Part shown: positions 25,610 to 33,495 of the stretch, piece by piece
Position numbering within the stretch: the first letter of the stretch is position 1
How the letters are laid out: each line of letters begins with the position of its first letter
Origin: Mucilaginibacter sp.
GTDB lineage: Bacteria; Bacteroidota; Bacteroidia; Sphingobacteriales; Sphingobacteriaceae
DNA: 64,000 nucleotides
Assembly (NCBI RefSeq): GCF_028288225.1
Contig: NZ_JAQBOC010000028.1
Span: forward strand, 83,121 to 147,120
Reading direction: 5' to 3'
Program-made: the position numbers and the translations under genes
The notes under the pieces: generated by a model
Seen by the model: the letters and a program-made list of their open reading frames with translations, nothing else
Database searches by the model: none
Told to the model about the DNA's origin: nothing

Positions 25610-27256
25610 CTAAGAACTGATTTTAATTACCCCGGCATATAGTATTCCCTTAATTGTACTTATAATCAATTGTTTAAATGTCGAATAATCTTCCTCTATT
25701 TCATCTAAGGAAAAGTATTGTTTCATTTCAGGCAAAATGTCACCTATGGTAAAAGTATCTTTAAGGGTATCGAAAATAACCAGATCCAGTTCATCTAAAT
25801 AGTATTCCTTAATGCTGCCCGGTAACTCATCTGGTATTAAAAGTACGTGCAGGGATGATTTTTCTTCATTAAAATTTCTTTCAATAAGCGCGTGAACTTG
25901 TTCTTTGTAATCAAGTTTCCAGTTCCATCCGGTACTAAGTAATTTGTAATGTTCGGGCCGGTCTATTTCGATTTTTAGCAGCTCGCTTTCAGGTAATGAA
26001 AACACATCCTGGATCTGTTTATATTTTTTAAGTTCCGCCTTGTAAAGCCCGGTTATGGCAGTTTGACTGGCATACAGTTTTTTTAATAAAGAATTGGTTG
26101 TTGATTCTATCCTGAATATTTCCAGTAAGCAGTTACGCTCTGCACTGCCGGGCAGCATTAGTTTTACCTGTTTTATAAATTCGTTGCGGCTTATATGGGT
26201 TTTAAGGCTTGAAAGCTTGAGCGGATATTTTTTATTTAAATATTCTATAGCGGCATTAGTCCGCTCAAATAATGGTTCGTTTTTTTTTGGCGCTAATGAT
26301 TTTTCTGCCAATGGAAGCAACTCATCCAGGTGAAGCAATGGCGAAACATATATGGCCGACCGCATATTTACACCGGCCGAACGCACCATGTTAATTACCC
26401 GGTAATAATAATCAGGATAATCATTCCTTAGTTTTTTTGCAACATGATCACATACATGATGGTATTTTTTAAAGCCGCCAACCGGGTGTACCATTTGTGT
26501 ATGCGGATGGTCTTCAAATTTAATGTAGTCCTTAAACACAGGGTTATCTACCATTTTCCCGTAATAGCTTACGGAAATATTTGCTTCAGCAGCAAGCCGG
26601 CAAAAAAGATATTGCTCAAAAATAAAGTTGAGGCTGCCGGTATTTACCTTATCAAGGCTGGCTTTGTTTTCATCCACAAATTTAAAGGCCTGCTCACAAT
26701 AGGTTTTAAAAAACTCCAGGTCATTTCCACCCAGTAAACCCGCATTACTTCCATAAACATCCCTGTGCTCATAGCTTTTCTTTAACAGGGATGATGGTAT
26801 ATGGATAAAATGGTCATTTATCTCATTTAAAGCATTAGTGTAAAATTCCAGGTTTTTATCCAGGTTTTGAGCTGCCAATCGTGAATTAAGAAATTTGTCA
26901 TCAGGCTTTTGCCATATAAAAACATCCCCGTCCAAATGAAGGAATGGCCCTGTTTGGATGCTATAAGTATAAATTTTTGCCAGGGCCCATAAGCTGGGAT
27001 GGTAATGATCGAGTGCCCCTTCTAATTGAGTGGATACATGCGAATATGGCAGTTGTAATTGATCTATTAAAATCTGCTTTCCCTTTAAATCCGTTACCAG
27101 GCTAACTTCTCCAAAAGTTTTTTTGGCCTGTAAACAGCTTAGCGCCCAGCTCATCCAATGATATTCGCACGAGAGCCACCCGGCCTTCATGCTTACCAGG
27201 TTTTCATTATTTATGTTGGATGGACCAGTCCAAAAGGTTTGAAGAATTTTTAACAC
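25610..27256 (-). CDS. Glycosyltransferase-like protein with DxD motif (DUF6734-like)
   Basis: This 548-residue cytoplasmic protein has no signal peptide. The N-terminal 290 residues look like a GT-A fold: MLKILQTFWTGPSN, then HLDGDVFIW (about residues 107-115, a DxD nucleotide-sugar/metal site) and YGSNAGLLGGNDLEFFKTYC. The C-terminal half is helical, acidic and unfamiliar. It resembles Bacteroidota proteins labelled DUF6734; I recall this rather than having searched. It is transcribed towards the double-glycine peptide gene, 76 bp apart, and could modify that peptide or a surface glycan. Confidence 0.6.
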   Translation of the reverse strand: MLKILQTFWTGPSNINNENLVSMKAGWLSCEYHWMSWALSCLQAKKTFGEVSLVTDLKGKQILIDQLQLPYSHVSTQLEGALDHYHPSLWALAKIYTYSIQTGPFLHLDGDVFIWQKPDDKFLNSRLAAQNLDKNLEFYTNALNEINDHFIHIPSSLLKKSYEHRDVYGSNAGLLGGNDLEFFKTYCEQAFKFVDENKASLDKVNTGSLNFIFEQYLFCRLAAEANISVSYYGKMVDNPVFKDYIKFEDHPHTQMVHPVGGFKKYHHVCDHVAKKLRNDYPDYYYRVINMVRSAGVNMRSAIYVSPLLHLDELLPLAEKSLAPKKNEPLFERTNAAIEYLNKKYPLKLSSLKTHISRNEFIKQVKLMLPGSAERNCLLEIFRIESTTNSLLKKLYASQTAITGLYKAELKKYKQIQDVFSLPESELLKIEIDRPEHYKLLSTGWNWKLDYKEQVHALIERNFNEEKSSLHVLLIPDELPGSIKEYYLDELDLVIFDTLKDTFTIGDILPEMKQYFSLDEIEEDYSTFKQLIISTIKGILYAGVIKISS

Positions 27257-27461
27257 GATTTAGGGATTATATGAATTGACAGGATTTAGGGTTTATTGAC
27301 TGACAAGGTAAGGATTTTTGATCTACTGTCGTATCATATATGAATTGACATTTAGTCTTTAGTGCTAAGCCGGAAAAAAGAGTTTACTCATGACTTACGA
27401 CTAAAAACTTTGGACTTAACACCAATCCTGTTAATCATTAAAAATCCTTTAATCGTGTTAT
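27251..27461. repeat. Paired inverted words around the GT / M28 gap
   Basis: TAACACGATTTAGGGATT (27251 onward) faces AATCCTTTAATCGTGTTA (27444-27461), with GACAGGATT/AATCCTGTT inside and shorter AGTCTTTAGT/ACTAAAAACT words between. The gap 27257-27563 holds no gene. Confidence 0.6.
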
Positions 27462-27563
27462 TCCATCATTCGTGTTACAATCTCATTATTATCTTGCGGT
27501 TAAGTTGCTTAGTTAATAACTTGTGAGCTATTAGTAATTGGCATAATTAATCTCCTCATAATA

Positions 27564-29195
27564 ATGATCAGAATTGGTAAAACACTGTTGATACTCTCCC
27601 TTATCTCCCTGGTTCATGCAGGCTTTGCACAGCAAATTAAATTAAGCGCCGAAGTTGAGCAGGCGTTAAGCAAAGTTGATACCGCTCAATTTAAGGCTGA
27701 TATTGCTTATTTGGCTGATGACAAGTTAAAAGGCCGTGCACCGGGAACCGAAGGTTTCCAGATGGCGGTTGATTATGTAGTGGGCCGTTTAAAAAGCATG
27801 GGCGTTAAACCGGCCGGTGAAAATAACACCTGGCTGCAGGAGGTGAAATTCCGTAAAGCATTTGTTAAAAGCGCTGAACTTTCTTTAACCGGGCAGGGAA
27901 GCAATCCTGGCCTAAAAGCAGGCCTTGATTATGTAATATTGCCCAACCCCAAAACGCCGGATGTTACCTTAAATGCACAATTGGCCTTTGCCGGTTATGG
28001 TACAAGCGAACCATCCGTTGGTTATGATGATTATGCCGGGATTGATGTTAAAGGCAAAATTGTACTGGTGGTGCGTGGTGCACCTGATAAGTTTTCTTCG
28101 TCAGTATCAGCGCATACAATGAATCCTACAACCATATTAAAAGCCGCCGCCGACCATGGCGCAGTGGGGGTTATTATATGCTCAACTGATTCTGCCTCGC
28201 GCTTAAATAACCCGAAGGGAGGCACTTACAGTGTGATGAATAAAGATGGCTCGGTTGCAATATCACGGGTTTATTATTCAAGCCAGGTAAAGGTGCTGGG
28301 TTTGTTTAACTATACGGTGTTTAATTCGCTGCTACAACAGGCCGGAAAGACCATTCCCACAATTTTAGCACAGCTTAAGGCCGGGCAGCCGGGCTCGTTT
28401 GCAATAAATGCGGGAGTAAGTGTTTCTTACACGTCAACCTACCAGGATATTTTAAGCTATAATGTGGTGGGTAAAATTGAAGGATCAGATCCTAAGTTAA
28501 AAAATGAATATGTGGTACATAGCGCCCATCTTGATCACCTTGGGATTGGCAAGCCTGTTGAGGGCGATTCTCTTTATAACGGCGCACATGATAATGCATC
28601 AGGAGTTGCCAGCGTTTTGGGTATTGCTAAAATTTATAACAGCATAAAACATAAACCTAAACGTTCTATACTTACTGTATTGTTAACCGGTGAGGAATTA
28701 GGCGATTTGGGATCAGGATATTTTGCTTCGCATCCAACCGTACCGGTTAAAAATATAGTGGCCGATGTTAATACAGATATGCCAACCATTATTGCCCCTT
28801 TACTTTCAGTTACAGCTTTGGGCGCCGAGCATTCATCATTAATAAACCAGGTTAACCAGGCAGCAGGTTATTTAGATTTAGGCGTTGAGCCTGATCCTGA
28901 ACCTAAACAGGCCCGTTTTACCAGGAGTGACCAATATAGCTTTGTGGTGAACGGGATCCCGGCGCTGCACATTAAATATGGCAGCAAAACCGCCGATGGT
29001 AAAAACAACTTAAACGAGTTTGTGGCCGAATGGCGCGCAAAATATTACCACAAGCCGCAGGATGACATAAACGGCATTTTTGACTTTGCCGCAGGTAAAA
29101 AATATGCGCAGCTTAACTTTTTGATAGGTTACCTGGTGGCACAGGATGATGCGCGGCCAACTTGGAACGCGGGGGATATTTTCGCTGTAAAGTAG
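27564..29195 (+). CDS. Exported M28-family zinc aminopeptidase with PA domain
   Basis: The 543-residue protein has a signal peptide ending near AGFAQ. The catalytic domain carries LADDKLKGRAPGTEGF at the start, a PA insert (about residues 125-280), and then zinc ligands in HSAHLDHLG and YNGAHDNASGVASVLG. TGEELGDLGSGYF holds the general-base Glu, and VADVNTDM the next ligand. This is the layout of M28 aminopeptidases or carboxypeptidase Q-like enzymes that cleave peptides in the periplasm or outside. All key residues seem present. Confidence 0.93.
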   Translation: MIRIGKTLLILSLISLVHAGFAQQIKLSAEVEQALSKVDTAQFKADIAYLADDKLKGRAPGTEGFQMAVDYVVGRLKSMGVKPAGENNTWLQEVKFRKAFVKSAELSLTGQGSNPGLKAGLDYVILPNPKTPDVTLNAQLAFAGYGTSEPSVGYDDYAGIDVKGKIVLVVRGAPDKFSSSVSAHTMNPTTILKAAADHGAVGVIICSTDSASRLNNPKGGTYSVMNKDGSVAISRVYYSSQVKVLGLFNYTVFNSLLQQAGKTIPTILAQLKAGQPGSFAINAGVSVSYTSTYQDILSYNVVGKIEGSDPKLKNEYVVHSAHLDHLGIGKPVEGDSLYNGAHDNASGVASVLGIAKIYNSIKHKPKRSILTVLLTGEELGDLGSGYFASHPTVPVKNIVADVNTDMPTIIAPLLSVTALGAEHSSLINQVNQAAGYLDLGVEPDPEPKQARFTRSDQYSFVVNGIPALHIKYGSKTADGKNNLNEFVAEWRAKYYHKPQDDINGIFDFAAGKKYAQLNFLIGYLVAQDDARPTWNAGDIFAVK

Positions 29196-29308
29196 CGGCA
29201 GGATTTAAGAGTCAGGAATCGACATAAAATGGAAGTAATATTCTATTTATTGCTGCCTGCCTCTTATTATCTTTGCTCTTAATTCTTAATTTCTTGATTC
29301 TTAAAATA

Positions 29309-30502
29309 ATGATTAGCGATACAGAAACGGAGACAGGCTCCCTTATAATAAATTTAACCTGCCCTGAATGCGGCACCATCCATAGTGCTGCGGTTGTAAA
29401 TACTGTTTGTATAAATGAGGCATGCAGATCAACCCTGTTTGCAAAATACAATTTAAGCGACAATATAGATAAGTCAATTTTGATTGGCCGCCCGGCTACG
29501 ATGTGGCGCTATAAGGAATTTTTGCCGATTGCTGAAGAGAAGAATATTGTTACCCTTGGCGAAGGCTTTACACCTATAATACCCATTGAAAACCTAAAGC
29601 AATTTATAGGCGACAATGAAGTTTTCTGGAAAGATGAATCCGGCAATCCTACCGGCTCATTTAAGGCAAGAGGGATCAGCGCAGCAGTTTCAAAGGCAAA
29701 GGAACTGGGGATTGACACAATTGCTACCCCAACCGCCGGTAATGCTGGTGGAGCTTTGGCTGCTTATGCGGCACGTGCCGGGATAAAAGCCGTGGTGTAC
29801 ATGCCCAAACAAACCCCGCAGGTTTTTAAAGATGAATGCCGCCTGTACGGTGCCGAACTGGTTGAGATAGATGGCAATATCAGCGATTGCGGCAGGCTGG
29901 TAAATGAGCTTGCTGAGATAAACGGCTGGTTCCAGGTATCAACCTTAAAAGAGCCTTACAGGCTTGAAGGAAAAAAGACAATGGGCTACGAAATTGCCGA
30001 GCAGTTTAACTGGCAGTTGCCCGACGTGATACTTTACCCAACCGGTGGCGGCACCGGCCTGATAGGAATGTGGAAGGCGTTTGATGAGCTTGAACAATTG
30101 GGCTGGATAGGCAGCAAACGCCCGAGGATGGTGGCCGTACAGTCTGAAAGCTGCAACGGCATTGTAAGTGCATTTAATGCGGGTAAGCATGTATCTGAAT
30201 TTGCGGACGGTGGCTTTACCATTGCCAATGGGTTAAGGGTTCCGAAGCCTTATGCCGATAAAGTGATATTACGGGTACTGCGCGAAACCAACGGCGCTGC
30301 AATTACCATAGGCGACCAGGAAATGAATGCAGCAGTAAAAGAGATAGCCCGCCATGAGGGTATGCTGGTTGCCCCCGAAGGCGCCGCCCTGTGGCAGGCC
30401 TATAAAAAACTGAAAGCTACCCAATGGATAAAACCGGGAGAAAAAGTTTTGATGATAAATACCGGCAGCGGGTATAAGTATTTGGAGAATATAGAACTAT
30501 AG
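29309..30502 (+). CDS. thrC: Threonine synthase
   Basis: The 397-residue PLP enzyme converts O-phosphohomoserine to threonine. It has an N-terminal zinc-ribbon-like segment (LTCPECGTIHSAAV, then CINEACRS). The PLP lysine sits in the word ESGNPTGSFKARG, followed by TPTAGNAGGALAAYAARAG. A Gly-rich phosphate loop YPTGGGTGLIGMW and the end NTGSGYKYLE complete it. I chose the ATG at 29309 (MISDTETE); the in-frame ATG at 29273 would add a hydrophobic LLILNFLILK unlike the family. No other threonine genes adjoin it. Confidence 0.93.
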   Translation: MISDTETETGSLIINLTCPECGTIHSAAVVNTVCINEACRSTLFAKYNLSDNIDKSILIGRPATMWRYKEFLPIAEEKNIVTLGEGFTPIIPIENLKQFIGDNEVFWKDESGNPTGSFKARGISAAVSKAKELGIDTIATPTAGNAGGALAAYAARAGIKAVVYMPKQTPQVFKDECRLYGAELVEIDGNISDCGRLVNELAEINGWFQVSTLKEPYRLEGKKTMGYEIAEQFNWQLPDVILYPTGGGTGLIGMWKAFDELEQLGWIGSKRPRMVAVQSESCNGIVSAFNAGKHVSEFADGGFTIANGLRVPKPYADKVILRVLRETNGAAITIGDQEMNAAVKEIARHEGMLVAPEGAALWQAYKKLKATQWIKPGEKVLMINTGSGYKYLENIEL

Positions 30503-30516
30503 TTGTTGGATCCGAT

Positions 30517-30682
30517 CGTCATTGCGAGGAACGAAGCAAACTCTGCGAAGGACAATCAATGAACCTTGATACTGGTGAGCGTTATACCAGCTTGTTTGGC
30601 AGCCACATAAATCATACTTTATTACCGGCAAGCTTAGAGTTTGCTTCGTACCTGTCTGCAAGCAGCCCGGCTCGCAATGACG
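30517..30682. repeat. 166-bp palindromic element with CGTCATTGCGAG ends
   Basis: Terminal 12-bp inverted repeats CGTCATTGCGAG/CTCGCAATGACG are perfect. A second inner pair (ACGAAGCAAACTCT/AGAGTTTGCTTCGT) is also perfect. A related palindrome lies at 44041-44125. No ORF. Confidence 0.75.
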
Positions 30683-30732
30683 AGGTGGTAAGTTGTTGAT
30701 AACTAACATTAATCTCCGCCCGGTGCCGCAAA

Positions 30733-30935
30733 CGTCCCCGGCTTGTGGCCCGCATGCTAAGTAATCCGCTTTTACGCTCTATAATACTTCCAATTTATTA
30801 AATTTATAATTACAGCTCATATTTAAAAGTACAGTTTTTGCTTATAATTTATATAGTAAAATAGCGTGCAGGTTATTGTCCTGCAGGTTACTTTGCTTGT
30901 TGGCTACCTGTCCTTCGGGCCACAAGCCGGGGACG
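30733..30935. repeat. Inverted element with CGTCCCCGGCTTGTGGCCC arms
   Basis: The 19-bp arms at 30733-30751 and 30917-30935 are perfect inverse copies around about 165 bp of AT-rich DNA. A diverged copy of the left arm and its right flank occurs at 36675-36711, just past the defence gene. Confidence 0.7.
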
Positions 30936-30968
30936 TATGTTTGAATTGAGATTAATTAGCCATTAATT

Positions 30969-31150
30969 TTGTTGGAGAGAGAAAAGAAGGCAAGCCGGCA
31001 GATACCTCTTGAAGGATATCGTAAGCGTCATTACATTCTTTCCTCTCCTTCTTTATAACCCGAACAGTATTTAGGGAGCTTGGGGCATCCCGCATAATAG
31101 TACGTCACAGGGAATAAAGATTTTCCAACAACTTTTATTATCTCAAAACA
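30969..31150 (+). ncRNA. Candidate IS110 bridge RNA
   Basis: The stretch upstream of the transposase is about 180 nt and strongly structured. TTGTTGGA (30969-30976) pairs with TCCAACAA (31124-31131), and AAAGAAGG (30983-30990) with CCTTCTTT (31047-31054). IS110 recombinases are known to use a bridge RNA encoded in this position, with loops that pair to target and donor DNA. The exact ends and loops are inferred. Confidence 0.5.
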
Positions 31151-31155
31151 AATTT

Positions 31156-32157
31156 ATGAAAATCTTAAAGCAATCCATTGGTATTGATGTATCAAAAAAT
31201 GATTTTAAAGTATGTCTTGGCGTTATTGATGAACAGCTTGAAATAAGCTTAACTTATGAACATACTTATGCAAACGATGCAAAAGGCATTAAACTTTTTA
31301 TTAAAGACATAAGTGATTTGATAAACAAAGAAACCCAGGTATACTTTGTAATGGAAGCAACAGGTGTTTATCATGAGCAACTTGCTTACACACTTGCGGG
31401 CAATGATCTGCCCATTGTTATTCTTTTACCTAACAAGGCAAAAGCATTTAGTAAAAGCATAAACATTAGGGCAAAGTCAGATATTATTGATGCTAAATTA
31501 TTAAGTCAGATGGGGCTTGAAAGGAAATTAAGTCCCTGGCAGCCTCCAGCGTCCGTTTTTGCTACACTAAAAACATTGACCAGGGAGCGGGAAACATTAG
31601 TATTGCAGCGAAGCAAGCTTAAAAATCAATTACATGCTTATAAAACAGCATTTATAAAAACAGCGCAAACAATAAGCCGCATCAAAAAGCATATACAATT
31701 CTTAGATAAGCAGATCAGGGAAACCGAAAAAGATATGAAGTTGATTGTAAAACAGAATCAGGATATTGAATATAAAATAAAGCGAATAACGAAAGTGAAG
31801 GGTTTGTCTTTTGTATCGGTGGTTACCATAATTGCAGAAACAGATGGTTTTAATATCATTTTGAATCAAAAACAATTGATCGGCTATGCCGGCCTTGATG
31901 TTAAAGTAGAGCAATCCGGAACAAAAAATAAAAAAGGCCGGATATCAAAGAAAGGGAACTCTCATTTAAGAAGAGTTCTTTATATGCCGGCTTTAAACGC
32001 GTGCAGGACCAATAAAACCATGAAGGTTTTTTATAACAAACTTAACGAAAGACAAAAAGCTAAAAAGCAAGGCATAATCGCGGTTCAAAGAAAACTCCTC
32101 CTGCTCGTTTTTTCATTATGGAAAAGCGATCAAGAATATTTAGAAAAATGTGCTTGA
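31156..32157 (+). CDS. IS110-family transposase (DEDD recombinase)
   Basis: The 333-residue protein starts with a RuvC-like DEDD domain: QSIGIDVSKNDFKVCLGV (first Asp), VYFVMEATGVYHEQLA (Glu) and RAKSDIIDAKLLSQMG (Asp pair). The C-terminal Transposase_20 domain carries IAETDGFN, LIGYAGLDVKVEQSGT, KGRISKKGNSHLRRVLY (with the serine region) and MPALNACR. Length and motifs look intact, so the element may be active. It lies at the left edge of the low-GC defence block. Confidence 0.95.
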   Translation: MKILKQSIGIDVSKNDFKVCLGVIDEQLEISLTYEHTYANDAKGIKLFIKDISDLINKETQVYFVMEATGVYHEQLAYTLAGNDLPIVILLPNKAKAFSKSINIRAKSDIIDAKLLSQMGLERKLSPWQPPASVFATLKTLTRERETLVLQRSKLKNQLHAYKTAFIKTAQTISRIKKHIQFLDKQIRETEKDMKLIVKQNQDIEYKIKRITKVKGLSFVSVVTIIAETDGFNIILNQKQLIGYAGLDVKVEQSGTKNKKGRISKKGNSHLRRVLYMPALNACRTNKTMKVFYNKLNERQKAKKQGIIAVQRKLLLLVFSLWKSDQEYLEKCA

Positions 32158-32278
32158 TTTATTTGCTTTTTTACACAGTATGACGCTTGCGGCAACGGAA
32201 AAGCCCTTGCGGCAGCATGGGGTTCTGTCATACTCGCGACAGCATGGGGCTTCCAGCAGCATGGAATCAATTATAGTT

Positions 32279-32830
32279 CTAACAAGTAGCACTTGAGCCT
32301 CTAAAAGAGTAAGCGATAACGTTTTCTTGATGAAATAAACTACGAATTGAATTTTTTATGCTTCTTGTTTTAATAGCACTTGACTTTTTAATGGCGAAAT
32401 ATTTGCTCATGAAAATTACTCTTAAAACAAAGCAAACAAAATTAATGTTAAAGACAGAAAGTTTAATTAGTCTATCATATATTGTAAAAAAATTATTTGA
32501 TAAAGAAATTAATTCTGGATGGATTTCTTTTTTTATTGATTCAAAAGCCTTTTTGTTTTCTTCGATTTTTTTTTCAGAAGTCATTAATTCTATCCTTAGC
32601 ATAATTTTTATGTTAGCATATTCTTTATTTACAACTAAAAATTTAAAGCTTTTTAGAAAAGAAATTAAATTACTACTTGGATTTATCTTTTTTTCAAGTA
32701 TGAACATTTCCATATTATCGTATACGGAAATTAGTTCATTAAAATAAATTGTCCTTTTATTAATAATGTAATTATGGATTAGATAAATTATCCATGCTAT
32801 TATTACAATGCAAACGATTAATGTTATCAT
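32279..32830 (-). CDS. Hypothetical membrane-anchored protein
   Basis: This 183-residue, Ile/Lys-rich, low-GC ORF starts with one N-terminal helix (MITLIVCIVIIAWIIYLIHN). A charged coiled-coil-like middle (about residues 30-125, MTSEKKIEENKKAFESIKKE) follows, then a second hydrophobic stretch (FNINFVCFVLRVIFM). It begins 43 bp after the 100-residue membrane-protein gene and may share its transcript. Its 3' end abuts the IS110 right side, so its last residues may be altered by the insertion. No family recognised. Confidence 0.6.
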   Translation of the reverse strand: MITLIVCIVIIAWIIYLIHNYIINKRTIYFNELISVYDNMEMFILEKKINPSSNLISFLKSFKFLVVNKEYANIKIMLRIELMTSEKKIEENKKAFESIKKEIHPELISLSNNFFTIYDRLIKLSVFNINFVCFVLRVIFMSKYFAIKKSSAIKTRSIKNSIRSLFHQENVIAYSFRGSSATC

Positions 32831-32873
32831 ATTGGTTAAATTACAAACAGTTAGGTTAAATGTTTTATTTTAA

Positions 32874-33176
32874 TTATTTAAAAAACCGTTTAAGTCTATT
32901 AAAGAATTGCTTGTCTTTTTGTTCTACCTGGACATCCTTTAATCTTTCTGACACTAAAACCTTGCAAACGGTTATAAAATCATCTTTTGTTTTTATGGTT
33001 TTTTCGTAACTATCTTTTAATGCTTTATTTCCTACTAATTTATTATAAAAATATGCAACAATTAAACCTATAAGTAACCCAAATAAAAAATCTTTGTATT
33101 TCTCAACTCCATTTGTGACTAATTTTTCGAAGCTTTCATTAAGAGTTTTAGTAGCCTGTTCAGTAACTTTATCCAT
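32874..33176 (-). CDS. Small hypothetical membrane protein
   Basis: The 100-residue ORF has an amphipathic N-terminal helix (MDKVTEQATKTLNESFEKLV), one membrane helix (FLFGLLIGLIVAYFYNKLVG) and a charged C-terminal half (Lys/Asp-rich). It is divergent from the SIR2-STAND gene, about 320 bp apart, and first in a probable two-gene unit with the 183-residue protein. No known family. Base use matches the defence gene rather than the core genes. Confidence 0.6.
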   Translation of the reverse strand: MDKVTEQATKTLNESFEKLVTNGVEKYKDFLFGLLIGLIVAYFYNKLVGNKALKDSYEKTIKTKDDFITVCKVLVSERLKDVQVEQKDKQFFNRLKRFFK

Positions 33177-33495
33177 TAAAATAAGGTTTATCGGATAAAG
33201 TTATAATAACCTTTATAAATAGAAAATATTTTTATTTATTTTATCACGTAAATGTATATAAAAAAGTTTGCAAAGATAAAATATTTAATCGCATAAAAAA
33301 ATATGTGTTTAGAAATGTAGATTATCGTCATAAATTTATCTCCGCTGCAGCATAAGTATGCATCGCTTAGTTTAAAGTAGCGGGTATTCCCCTTACTATA
33401 GCGCGAGAAATTAAAATAGTTTCATAGAAATCAAATTAGTTATTTTTTATTTTAAAAAGTAAGTTTATATTCAAAAACTTAAATAAACCTTAGGC
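33177..33495. other. Divergent AT-rich promoter region
   Basis: No gene. A near-consensus -7 word TAACTTTA (minus strand, near 33200) could serve the minus-strand membrane genes. Nothing matches exactly for the plus-strand gene, whose start at 33496 is preceded by CCTTAGGC. The only GC-richer patch is around 33350-33410. Confidence 0.4.

Larger units (their letters stand above)
30950..32270 (+). mobile_element. IS110-family insertion sequence (ends approximate)
   Basis: A DEDD-type transposase gene (31156-32157) with a structured non-coding 5' region is the normal IS110 layout. These elements lack clear terminal inverted repeats, so I cannot fix the ends; the limits given are estimates from where the repeats and neighbouring gene begin. 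Confidence 0.6.

Noticed and set aside
32358..32747. A 129-residue plus-strand ORF opposite the 183-residue membrane protein
   Set aside because: Antisense frame in AT-rich DNA; the minus-strand frame has the better start, helix layout and operon partner.
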